Shown here one piece after another: positions 23,003 through 33,088 of a stretch of DNA of 64,000 bases. Position numbers and translations under genes: made by a program. This DNA comes from Lepus europaeus (Eukaryota > Chordata > Mammalia > Lagomorpha > Leporidae). A model generated the notes under the pieces. That model searched no databases, was not told the origin of the DNA, and worked only from the letters and a program-made list of their open reading frames with translations. The stretch lies in contig NC_084831.1 of assembly GCF_033115175.1 (NCBI RefSeq), positions 13,927,138 through 13,991,137 of the forward strand, given 5' to 3'. Every line of letters begins with the position of its first letter. Positions within the stretch are counted from its first letter, which is position 1.

Positions 23003-23327
23003 TTTATTTTTTTGACAGGCATGGTGGACAGTGAGAGAGAGAGACAGAGAGAAAGGTCTTCCTTTGCCGTTGGTTCACCCTCCAATGGCCGCTGCGGCTG
23101 GCACACCGCGCTGATCCGAAGTCAGGAGCCAGGTGCTTCTCCTGGTCTCCCATGCGGGTACAGGGCCCAAGCACTTGGGCCATCCTCCACTGCCTTCCCG
23201 GGCCATAGCAGAGAGCTGGCCTGGAAGAGGGGCAACCGGGACAGAATCTGGCGCCCCGACCGGGACTAGAACCCGGTGTGCCGGCGCCGCAAGGCGGAGG
23301 ATTAGCCTAGTGAGCCATGGCGCCGGC
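23003..23327 (-). mobile_element. C-SINE, B-type
   Basis: Reverse copy from TTTTTGACAGGC to GGCGCCGGC. The CTCCCTCTCTCTC sequence on both sides is probably the target duplication within a pyrimidine tract. A (CT)n/(CA)n tract follows to 23400. Confidence 0.93.
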
Positions 23328-23328
23328 T

Positions 23329-23336
23329 CCCTCTCT

Positions 23337-23400
<64 letters not shown>
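23329..23400. repeat. (CT)n-(CA)n compound microsatellite
   Basis: About 26 CT units run directly into about 10 CA units, followed by TTATACATAAAAATAAATAAAGC. Confidence 0.95.
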
Positions 23401-23824
23401 TTATACATAAAAATAAATAAAGCTCTAAAAACCAAACCAGTATTGATCTCCTAAGGGAAATATTGAAAGGTAACCCTTGGCACGTGGCGATTTTAGCAAT
23501 TTTCTCTGATCAGAGAGTGATTCCCCACTGCAGCACCAGGCCAAATGAAATCCACAAATGAGTGCGGTCAGGGTGGGCAGGAGGGAATCTCTATGGGTTC
23601 TCCAAGGAAGCAACACAAAGGAAATAAATCCGTCGGTTGGAGTGAAAAGTCCCTGGGGAGGGACCGTGTGGTGGCCTCTGATTGCCTCTGTCTGAGCTTC
23701 ACTCTGACGATCACTTGGCAGTTCTGCTCTTTCTTTAATGTGGGGACCCAGGACGGCAGCCTCCTAGTGTCACATCCTCTCAACACTGGCTTCAGCGGAC
23801 TGAAATCAAGAATTACAGTGCAGG
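23401..23824. other. Intergenic, nothing recognised
   Basis: No exon signature or known repeat is recognised. The 97-residue frame at 23545-23838 runs into the next SINE and is not supported. Confidence 0.4.
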
Positions 23825-24081
23825 GCCCGGCGTTGTAGCACAGCGGGTAAGGCCACCGCCTGCAATGCCGGCATCCCATATGGGCACTGGCTGAGGTCCC
23901 AGCTGCTCCACTCCTGATCCTACTAATGGCCTGGAACAGTAGCAGAAGATGCCCCAAGTGCTTGGGCTCCTGGGAGGTCCAGATGGAGCTCCTGGCTCCT
24001 GGCTTTGGCCTGGCCAAGTTCTGGCCATTTTGGCCATTTGGGGAGTGAACCACAGATGGAAGATCTCTCTCTCTTTCTCTT

Positions 24082-24114
<33 letters not shown>

Positions 24115-24152
24115 AGAACTCTGCCTTTCAAACAAATAAATAACTCCTTAGG
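23825..24152 (+). mobile_element. C-SINE, A-type
   Basis: Forward copy with head GGGCCCGGCGTTGTAGCACAG, CCCATATGGGC, a CT-rich tract at 24062-24112 and the tail AAACAAATAAATAAC. Confidence 0.93.
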
Positions 24153-24289
24153 GAAAGAAAAGCACAATAGTGAAATAGCTGGGTCCCTGCTGCTGCCACT
24201 GCTTCTCAGGTGTAGGGTCGACAGAAGCCAAACTCATCCCAGCCTCTTCTCTTACTGTTCTCCCAACGCTCGAATGCCTCACTTCTTTC

Positions 24290-24661
24290 TTTAAAAGATG
24301 TATTTACTTGTTTGAAAGGCAGAGTGACGGGGAGGAGGGCAGGGAGAGAGGAGAGAGCGAGAGCGAGAGCGAGAGCGCGAGAGAGAGAGACGCTGAGAAT
24401 CTTCCATTGGCTGGTTCACTCCCTAAATGGCCACAACAGCCAGGGCTGGGCCATGCTGAAGCCAGGAGCCAGGAAAACTCCTTCTGGGTCTCCCATACAG
24501 GTGACAGGGTTCCAAATACTTGGACCACCCTCTGCTGCTTTCCCAGGTACATTAGCAGAGAGCTGGATTGGCAATGGAGCAGCTGGCACTCGAAGTTGTA
24601 TCCCATACAGGATGCCAACACTACAAGTGGAGGGTTAAGTAGCTACTCCACAAAGCCAGTC
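24290..24661 (-). mobile_element. C-SINE, A-type
   Basis: Reverse copy with an unusually long GA-rich stretch (24330-24392, including GAGCGAGAGCGAGAGCG) and a degraded head ending CACAAAGCCAGTCC. The 241-residue frame from 24308 runs through this SINE and is not a gene. Confidence 0.9.
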
Positions 24662-24699
24662 CTTCAAAGCCTCCTTTGTGACAGCAGGTACACGAGGGC

Positions 24700-25300
24700 A
24701 TGTCCTCACACACACCTGGGGACGCTCCAGTGCACACCACTGGGTGTCCTCAAGTCAGCTCAACCCCGACACTCCCAACCTGGAGGTAGCACCCGGTCTC
24801 CCAGGTTGAGGGCTCAGTCCCACAACACCGCTCCCTTCAGTCGCCACCCTCAGGCGCAGGGAGTTTTGCCTGTGCTCTACAGGCTAGAAGTCAGTGTCCC
24901 ACGACCCCTCCTCCAGCTCCGTTGCCAGTACAGCTCACAGAACTCCGGGTCACACTTATATATTACTGCTGATTTCATACAACTGCACAGGCAGATGAAG
25001 AAATGCACAAGGCGAGGCCTGGGGCAGGGGTGAGGAGCTTCCTTGCCCTCTCCGTGGGTGTCTCCGCACAGCCACCTGACCGCGCTCCGTCACCTGCAGG
25101 CTCTCTGGGCTCTGCGCTTCGGGGCACTTGTGGTGGCTCCATGAATCTCAGCGCCACTTCAGCCCCTCTCCTCTCCCCCGAGGTGGGGGTGGGGAGGCCG
25201 CGATCTCGAAAATTCTACTCTAACCACGTGGTTGGCTTCCCTGGAAGCCACAGCCGCCACCCAGCCGCCGTCCAGGAAATGCCAGCCATCTCCTTAGCAG
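24700..25300 (-). mobile_element. Possible ERV-type LTR fragment
   Basis: The order CTCACAGAACTCCGGGTCACACTTATATATTACTGCTGATTT, then 'acaaggcgaggcctggggcaggggtgaggagcttccttgccctctc', resembles an old mammalian ERV LTR. The family could not be named, orientation is a guess and no internal region is seen. Confidence 0.3.
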
Positions 25301-26850
25301 GCTAAAGATCCTTACCACTTGGGAGAGTCCAAGAGTGTTTATTTTTTTTTCTTCTTATTTTGATTCTATATTGTGAGATTTCAATAAAAGTATACCGTGT
25401 ACACTGTTCAAACCTTGGTGGTTAACATTTCGCTGTCCTTATCACTATTTTACGTTTAGAGCCTCAGAGCGCCTCTCTTCCATTCATTCATAAAACATGC
25501 GATTGGTTGCTGTGAGCTCGGCTCACACCATGGTGCTGTGGAGCACTGGAAATGACTCCTTCTATCTGTGTGTTTCTAAGAGTTGCAGGGGCCGTGTGCC
25601 AAGGAACCGGACAAAGACCAGCTCTATATTCTCATTATTGATCGCAGTGTCACATAACTGATATTCATCTTGTCCCACGCAGATGTCTCTCGTCCCCAGC
25701 CAGCGCTGTGGTTGCGCCCTGCGCACAGGACAAGCATCACCTTCCTTCAAGAGGGCAGCCCTGGGCACACGAGGTGGACAGATCTTAGAACTGCCTTCAA
25801 GTCATTGCGCAAGAAACTCAGGGTTGCAGATCCCCGAGGCTCCGTCTAGACAAGAAGCCATGGGCTCCAGGCAGGCATGGCTCTTGGTCTGAGAAGTCCC
25901 ACCCACTCCAGAGCAGGGGCCCGAGTAGAAGGAAGGTGTTGCCCGTGGTCTTGCCTCAAGAAATCGTAATAACGGACCCTTGGAGAAAAGCGTGTGCTCA
26001 AAAGGAAGAGCGCTTTTGGGTGTCCACACCTGACATTTCCACAGTGCGGTGTAGTCAGCTACTCGCTTTTCTCAGGAATGCATACATTGGGCAGCTTCCC
26101 CTCCAGGAAGCAGCTCCAGGGAGCGGAGCAGACAGAGTGGGCTTTATCGGCAGGAAAAGGCTGACGAGAGAGCAGAAACCGCCATCAAGGAGCAGATGGG
26201 TAATTCCCAAGTCACTTCCCTAAAGGGTTCGTGGTGACAAATTGTCCTTATCACACCAGGGCAGGTGCACGGGGCCCCTCTGGGTCTGTGGCTCTGAATC
26301 TTGGGTTTTGGAAAACTGGCCCATTTTAAGTGCAAATTGATGACATGGCGTCTAACATGAGCGACTGAGATGAGGTTTGTTCTGATCTGTTAGCGTTTGC
26401 TTCAAAATGCCTGCGTTCTTACATTTCAGAAGGGGAAAGGCTAAGTCCTTGGGAAAAGCTGGTCGCTGTTCAGGTCTGCTTAGATACAAAACACACATAC
26501 GCTGATAGGCAGACTGTCCGCTGAACAAGTGTGCCGAACAGACACGCCCCCCTGAACACCTCCCATCGCGCCATAGGCATTCCCACCCCAGCCACGTTCT
26601 CCCTCGTCTCTCCCAGTGCCCCTCACTGCCCGCCCACGACAAAGAACCACGGACAGAAATGTATTTCTCACTATTCTGGAGGCTGGAAACCGGTACCAAG
26701 ACACCACAGGATCACGCCTCCTGTGCTCTCTCTGCGTCCTCACGTGTGACTTTTTCTCAATCTACTCTTCAGATCATTTTCCTCTTTTTTCCTACTTTTC
26801 TGCTCTAAGTGTTTCCTACAAATGCAATTAGAGACGGTGCATGCTCTTTG
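25300..26850. other. Intergenic, no gene seen
   Basis: A mosaic with no exon flanked by plausible splice sites. A short stretch at 26645-26760 ('tatttctcactattctggaggctgg') resembles an old dispersed repeat. There is a pyrimidine-rich run near 25340. Confidence 0.35.
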
Positions 26851-26924
26851 ATGACTAGCGTCTTCCATTCAGTGTAACAACGGTAAGATCCAGTCATGAT
26901 GCGGTGTGTATCACGAGTATGTTC

Positions 26925-27256
26925 ACTTTTTTTTTTTTTGACAGGCAGAGTGGACAGTGAGAGAGAGAGACAGAAAGAAAGGTCTTCCTTTACCATTGGT
27001 TCACCCTCCAATGGCCGCCGCGGCTGGCGCACTGCACTGATCCGAAGCCAGGAGCCAGGTACTTCCTTCTGGTCTCCCATGAGGATGCAGGGCCCAAGGA
27101 CTTGGGCCATCCTCCACTGTGCTCCTGGGCCATAGCAGAGAGCTGGCCTGGAAGAGGGGCAACCAGGACAGAACCCGACGCCCCAACTGGGACTAGAACC
27201 TGGTGTGCTGGCACCGCAGGCAGAGGATTAGCCAATTGAGCTGCGGCGCCGGCCAT
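26925..27256 (-). mobile_element. C-SINE, B-type
   Basis: Reverse copy; target duplication GAGTATGTTC at 26915-26924 and 27257-27266; head ends GGCGCCGGCC. Confidence 0.94.
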
Positions 27257-27455
27257 GAGTATGTTCTTTATAGTTCTAATGATATAAAGTCGCATTTTAC
27301 TGTAAAGTATTGATATGTAATAGTTTACAGTATACTTTATTCTTTTTTTATTGGCCATTCCACAGCATTCCCACGCTACCAGCTGAATACCCAGCCTCCG
27401 TATAATGGAGCTTCCGACTGTTACCACTCCGGGGCTGTTTTGAAGAAACTATCAT

Positions 27456-27765
27456 GGGTCTGCGCCGTGGCTTAACAGGCTAATCCTCTGCCTTGCAGCG
27501 CTGGCACACTGGGTTCTAGTCCCGGTTGGGGCGCTGGATTCTATCCCGGTTGCCCCTCTTCCAGGCCAGCTCTCTGCTGTGGCCCGGGAGTGCAGTGGAG
27601 GATGGCCCAAGTCCTTGGGCCCTGCACCCGCATGGGAGACCAGGAGAAGCACCTGGCTCCTGGCTTCGGATCAGCGAGATGCGCCGGCCGCAGCGGCCAT
27701 TGGAGGGTGAACCAATGGCAAAGGAAGACCTTTCTCTCTGTCTCTCTCTCACTACCCACTCTGCC

Positions 27766-27811
<46 letters not shown>

Positions 27812-27816
27812 AAAGA
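27456..27816 (+). mobile_element. C-SINE, B-type, with a 41-A tail
   Basis: Forward copy, target duplication AAGAAACTATCAT (27443-27455) against AAGAAACTGTCAT (27817-27829). The long pure poly(A) at 27769-27809 and good conservation suggest a relatively recent insertion. Confidence 0.94.
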
Positions 27817-27999
27817 AAGAAACTGTCATACACAGTCTCATATAAATATGTGTGGACAGGAAGTTTCCATTTCTCTTGGATAAACACCTAGGACTCGAAC
27901 TACTTACTTAAAGGATAAAGATTCGTTTAATTCTCCAAAGGCAGGTCAACACCTTTCTGAAAGGATCATCCCATTCCACGGTCCCGCCAGCGATGAGGA

Positions 28000-28620
28000 G
28001 CGCTCCAGATCCTCTGCCTTCTAAGCTCTACCTTGTCCTGCTCAATGACTCCTTCAAACAACAACAACAACAACAAATGGCCCTCAATGTCCTGAAACCT
28101 GCACCCAGAGTAACCTGTTCTGTAACCACCAGGAGCGCACAATTTGGCTGTCTCCAAGTACACAAGGAGAGTTGTTACGGAGCAGCCCCAGTGGCACACG
28201 GCTTGGGGACCCACCAGTGTTCTTGACAGCACCATGTTCCCCGCGGAGGCCCACGACAGGCCGCCACAGCCAGGCCTCCTCACCACAGCGCCCGCTCTGA
28301 TAGCAGGCACTCAGCACGCGGGCACTCCCTGTCCCCTGGCTGAGGGCTCCTGGAGCACTGGGGACTCCCTGTCCCCTCCCCCTGCTGTTGGAGGCTCTTC
28401 CCACACAATCCTAGTCCCTCCTGCTCTCCACTCAGAGCCCTCAGACCTACTTCTTGCCCCGAGCACTTGCCCACCTCCTCTTCCCTCTCCCCTCCCCGAT
28501 AACCTGCAGAGCTGTTTCCCCCACACATCTCTTGCCTTTCCCACAACCTCTTGGCATCTGCTTCCAGGGGCTCTGGACTCATACTCAGTCCCTCGTGGTT
28601 TCCAACTTTCATTCTTCTTT
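28000..28620. other. Intergenic, pyrimidine-rich; (CAA)n
   Basis: Contains (CAA)n at 28056-28077 and a long C/T-rich stretch at 28370-28560. Open frames here are on both strands and lack domains. Confidence 0.4.
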
Positions 28621-29105
28621 TAATTGACAAAGAGTAAAATATGTAAACAACCAAGGTACTCAAGATTGTAATCACTGGACTATGTTGAAAGGGGGAAAAC
28701 ATGCGGGAGGAAGCTATTTGTCACAAAAGATACAACTCAAAGGAACGTTACACCTCACAATGCAATGTTGTTTACAAACTATAAAGTACAAGAAAGTAAT
28801 TTATATGAACACAACTGACATTTTGAGAATTGATTGTTGTTTACAGCCCTTGTTTCTACGGTGGAACACTGGATTTTTTTTTTCTTGTTTTTTTTTTTTT
28901 TTGAAATCTTTAGTGGGTGGAGGGTTGATCTTGTGGTTATAAAATGGACTCAGAGTGTATCATTGTAAGAACTGAAAGAAAGAATAAGAAAGGAAGGAGG
29001 GGGGAGGGTGGGGGAGTGTGGGTGCGAAGTCCCACTGTGCTCCTGGGTCTGTATATATGAAATACATGAAATCTGTTTACTTTCTGTAAATAAAAAAAGT
29101 TTTAA
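28620..29105 (+). mobile_element. Possible diverged L1 3' end
   Basis: GAAATCTTTA..GTTGATCTTGTGGTTATAAA (28905), a G-rich stretch at 28996-29020 and a terminal CTGTAAATAAAAAAAG (29085) follow the order of the L1 end at 41560-41752. Identity is low. Confidence 0.35.
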
Positions 29106-30030
29106 ACAATCCCTAAAACTCAACAACAACAAAAAAGCTCAACCCATTGAAAAATGGGAAAACATCTCAGCGGATGTCTTGGAGAAGGAGAGGCACATTA
29201 ACAAACACGCGAGAAGACGCTCAATCTAACGCACCGCGACAGCACATCCCTTACCCTGAGCTGTCACCACGCGCCTCTGAGAATGGCGATGACAACGCCC
29301 AATACTGGTGAAGACGTGGGGCCACGGGAACCCTCAGTCACCGTTGGGAAGGCACAGTTGGGACAGCCATTTGGCAGTTTCTTTCAAAGCTAAACATTAA
29401 ACTCTTCTCCAATGATCTAGCTATTTTATTCCTTGCTATTCACCAAAATGAAAACAGAAGTTGTCCATAAATGTTTACAGCACCTCGATTCCAGGGTGCC
29501 AAATGTGGATCCGACCAACATGCCCTCCAAAAAGGGAACAGATAAACTGCTACATCCAGAGAGCGGAATATTATTCAAGGACGAAGCAGAGTGAGCTCTC
29601 AAGCCCCAAAAGGACATGGAGGAAACTTAGAGGCATATGACAAAGTGAAAGAAGCCGGCCCGAAAAGGCTGCACGATGGAAGATTCCAACTACATGCAAA
29701 ACCACGGTGACAGCTAAAACACCGCTAGCTGCCAGAGGTTTGGGAGAAAGAGCGATGAACAGGTGAAAAGGAAAGGATTTTGAGACCAGTGAAATGACTG
29801 TATCAGGGTGCAAAGGGGTCATTATGTATTTGCAGAAGCCATATCACGTGACACCCCCAGAGAGCCCCATAATGTCAACTATGACTTTCTTTGATAGGGA
29901 TGAGTCAATGTGGCTCATTGATGGTAACAGGTGCATGGACGTTGATGATGGCAGAGGGTGTGTGCTGTGGGGAGGGGCCGTGCAGGAGCTCTTTGTATTT
30001 TCAGCTCAAGTTTACACTCAAACTCACTGA
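29106..30030 (+). mobile_element. Old L1M-type 3' UTR
   Basis: Recognisable L1M wording: 'cccattgaaaaatgggaaaac' (29142), 'gaatattattcaagg' (29568), 'tggaagattccaactacatgc' (29677), CATAATGTCAACTATGACTTTC (29868) and TCATTGATGGTAACAGGTGCATGGA (29916). No coding capacity remains. Confidence 0.6.
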
Positions 30031-30183
30031 TGTGAACAGAGACCTTGTCTGATGCCAGCAGGGCTCCTGTGTGTTGAAGCCAAGACCGGATACCACGGCT
30101 GGACCAGAGCATTCACGCAGAGGGAGGCTGTTCTGCTTATTGCAGTAACAAAAGATCCAAAGGCTACTGTGTAGTCCAAGGAT

Positions 30184-30225
30184 GAGGTCTCTCTCTCTCT
30201 CTCTACCTTTCAAGTAAATAAATAA
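30184..30225 (+). mobile_element. C-SINE 3' tail fragment
   Basis: Short forward piece, (CT)n then ACCTTTCAAGTAAATAAATAAG, directly before the reverse SINE at 30240. Confidence 0.7.
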
Positions 30226-30239
30226 GCTATACTTATATG

Positions 30240-30246
30240 TGTATAT

Positions 30247-30288
<42 letters not shown>

Positions 30289-30532
30289 CCTTCCATCTGC
30301 TGGTTCACTCCCCGAGTGACTGCAATACCTGGGCCTGGGCCAGGCTGAAGCTAGGAGCCCGGAACTCCATCTGGGTCTCCCATGTGGGAAACACTTGACG
30401 CTTCTACTGCTTTCCCAGTAGAAAATACAGGGAGTTGGATTGGAAGTAGAACAGTCAGGACTTGAACCAGTGTCCATGAGGGATGCTGGCATCGCAGCGA
30501 CGGCTCACCCCACTGAGCCATGATGCCAACCC
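30240..30532 (-). mobile_element. C-SINE, A-type
   Basis: Reverse copy: (GA)n 30247-30289, 'ccatctgctggttcactcc', head ending GATGCCAACCCC. It is the last SINE before the SINE-free PLA2G2A block. Confidence 0.91.
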
Positions 30533-30559
30533 CAAGATCTAAATCTTGACTCAACCATA

Positions 30560-30990
30560 AAACGCACTGCCCTAGGAGAGGAACCCCACACTGAGAGCAG
30601 GGGAGGAGGGCTTCAGAGGCTGGGTTGGTTCACTCTGGCTTCCTGCTGGGTGCTGAGTTCCACCATCTGAGTGGCTGAGACAACAGAAGTGGCTATCGGG
30701 GAGGCAGAGGTCAAAGGTGCCCTCCCGGGTGGTTCCCTCCATGCGCTGTGATGGGGAAGCTGCTCCAGTCTCTGCCCCGGCTTCTGCTGGCTGTGTGGCC
30801 TTCGCGGCTGTTCCTGGGCTTGCAGCAGCATCGCCCATCTCTGCCTTCGTCTCCACCCGTCCTCCTCCCTCACTGTGGGTCTCAGTGTCCTCACGCCCCC
30901 TTGCCTTAAGAACCCCAGTTGGGTTGGATTAAGGTCTTCTGGGGAGGTGACCTGAAGTCATTACATCTGCAATAACCCTGTATCCACACA
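30560..30990 (-). mobile_element. MLT1-like LTR upstream of PLA2G2A
   Basis: Reverse complement of the MLT1-like block at 54100-54560. The part 30760-30830 is nearly identical to it (GAACAGCCGCGAAGGCCACA and CAGAAGCCGGGGCAGAGAC on the reverse strand). Its position about 1.3-1.7 kb upstream of the gene, facing away, matches the arrangement at gene 2. Confidence 0.6.
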
Positions 30991-32050
30991 CATTCACACT
31001 CTGAATAACTAGGCATTAAACAAGGGGAATGAGGTCAGGAATGGGGGGCGGGGCACAATTCAATCCAAAAACCCAGGTCTAGCACTGGGTGTGGGGGGAG
31101 TTGCATTCTCAAGGGAAAGCTGCCTGGATGGCTCCAGGGCTAGACTGGGCACAGCTGCAATAGTAACCAACCTCCACCACCACAGGCTTAGTGCCACAGA
31201 GGCTATTTCTCCCTCCCTAGGCCCCCGGGGGCTCCCATGGTCCAGGACGGCTGTTCTGCAGGCCGCGAGTCAGCCACCAGCAGGCGTCCATCCCCAAGGG
31301 GCAGGGACAGGGCGGGATCCAGCCTGATCTCACATCTGAGCAGCCTGAGCAGTCAGGGACCAGACGCGGGGAGGGCGGGGAACACACAGGACATTCCTGA
31401 GCCCCACAGCCTGTGCACGGGGGCTGTTGGAGGACCACTGGCGGTGAGTGTTGACTTCAGACCACAGAAGCTAAATTCTCAGCACACATTGGGGTAAAGA
31501 AAAGAGACGCGTGCTTTAGGAATTAAGTGGGCAGTCACTAAGTCCCTGAGGGCCCAGGCAGAAGGGAACAGCAGATCCCAGAAGCAGGGATGGGCCCGGC
31601 TCCAGCTGGGCTGGGATGGGGGTGAGACGAAGGCCAGCTCTTGGCCGAGAACTTCAAGGACGGCTTCTGATTTTTTCCAGGCTTCGAACCCCCCAGTGGG
31701 ATGGGGAGGAGGAAGACACTAAAGAGGAAGAAGGGAAGCTGGAGGCCCTGGCCCCAGTTAAGGGAAAGGGGTCCCTCCCCATTGAACAATTTCCTGGAAC
31801 CTATAAGGCTCAGGATGTACTTTCTGTGACCAAGTGATTCATGGGTGGACAGCACGGAATGTTTTTTTCTCTAATTTAGCGGAAGAGGGGAGCAGCGCCC
31901 TCAGTCTTCTCTCCTCCTGAGCCCACAGCCCTGCCAAGTACACAGAGCTCAGCACTCCTGGGTGTGGCTGCAGCGAGGGAATGCCCAGTGGTCACACTTG
32001 GAGCTGCTGAGGAGACGTTTCCCGAGTCAGGAGCTAAGCCCACAGGAATG
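30991..32050. other. Upstream region of PLA2G2A, no gene seen
   Basis: GC-moderate sequence between the LTR and the promoter. It shows only scattered similarity to 53400-53700, the matching part of the other arm. No exon is recognised. Confidence 0.4.
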
Positions 32051-32059
32051 GCTTCAACA

Positions 32060-32080
32060 TGACCTGAAATTTATTCTGGC
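32060..32080. promoter_or_regulatory. 21-bp element conserved between the two PLA2 promoters
   Basis: A 21-bp stretch with core GAAATTTATTCTGG is identical to the reverse complement of 53347-53367, in promoters otherwise about 75-80% alike. It lies about 215 bp upstream of the inferred start of exon 1 in both genes. The bound factor is unknown. Confidence 0.5.
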
Positions 32081-32164
32081 ATCAGCTCATGGCACAGAAG
32101 GTCTTAATCCTCAACTTTGTTTTGCAAGTTGATGAGGGGAAGAAAAGGGGATTACCCAGGGGCA

Positions 32165-32284
32165 TGGGCAGCCAATCGTGGAGTCCACCAATTGACCACA
32201 CCCACCCGTAACTGCTCCCTCACCAACCCCCAACATCCTAGACAAGACAGCTACTTAAGGGGAGCTGGAGTTCAGGATAAACCG
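32165..32284 (+). promoter_or_regulatory. PLA2G2A: PLA2G2A core promoter (inferred)
   Basis: Two CCAAT boxes (32172-32176 and 32188-32192) precede a TATA-like TACTTAAGG at 32252-32260, about 30 bp before the presumed start site. The same order is found in reverse at 53160-53256 for the paralogue. The transcription start itself cannot be seen. Confidence 0.55.
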
Positions 32285-32325
32285 GAGAAAGGCTTGGAGG
32301 CGTCAGCTCCGTCATCCTCTGAGAG
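32285..32325 (+). other. PLA2G2A: PLA2G2A non-coding exon 1 (inferred)
   Basis: Ends at a consensus donor (GAGAG|GTAAAT at 32325/32326), collinear with the paralogue's donor at 53103/53102 (CAGAG|GTAAGT). The 5' boundary is set only from the TATA-like box. A non-coding first exon is usual in this gene family. Confidence 0.55.
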
Positions 32326-33088
32326 GTAAATACCCAGAAATGAAAGCTCTGTCAAGGACAAAGGAATTTGTTCTCATTAGGTGACCTTGACTTTGGCATT
32401 AGCTGGCTGTGTTGTCTGTGTGTGTGCATGAGGGCACAGGTGTGCAAACCTGTCTGTGCATGATTTGGTATGTACAGCAGCATGAGCGTGACAGAGTGTG
32501 TCGTATGGGTAGTGAACGTCCTGTAGGAAAGGACATTTGCACTAATTCCAGTGTGTGTGTGTGTGTGCAAGAGTGTATGTGTAAGGGGTAGAAGTATAGG
32601 ACGCAGCTTTGGTTCCAGAGGAACCTATGGGGGCTTACACTGGATGTATGAGATTGCTCACCCTTCACCCCGGGGCGCAGACACGCAGCAATGTCTAATT
32701 GGAGACAAGTTTCTGATCTCCGGAACCTACCCGCTCTTTGGGATCACTCTGGATGTGTCCTCCAGGAGCTCTCAGTCTGATGAGGAGTGGGCGGATCTTA
32801 TTCGTCATCATGGGGCTACTGGATCTCCATGGGTGTGAGGGCCTCGTGTGTGTGAAATTATTCCTCATCCGGTGGCAGGTGTATGTGCAGTACTGGAGGT
32901 TACTGTGTGTGTCCTCTAGGGAGGACAGAGGAGGTCACCCTGGACAGAGCCCAGGGGACCCAGCATACATATCCTAGGGGCTTGGGGGTTTGGCAGAAGA
33001 GCAGGGGCAAGGGTAGAAGCTGAGACCACCTAGGAGAGAGGTCTAGACCAGTCTCTCTGCCCTTGTCCCAACAGACACAACTCTCAAC

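Larger units (their letters stand above)
26850..28000 (-). mobile_element. Old L1M 3' UTR remnants split by two SINEs
   Basis: Reverse-orientation L1M phrases remain at 26860-26924, 27267-27440 ('tattggccattccacagcattc') and 27830-27990 ('tttccatttctcttggataaacacctagga'). Assignment is by recognised phrasing only. Confidence 0.4.

Noticed and set aside
24308-25033. 241-residue forward frame
   Set aside because: The first 110 residues translate a reverse C-SINE including its GA tract (ERERERE-type); the rest is an LTR-like region.
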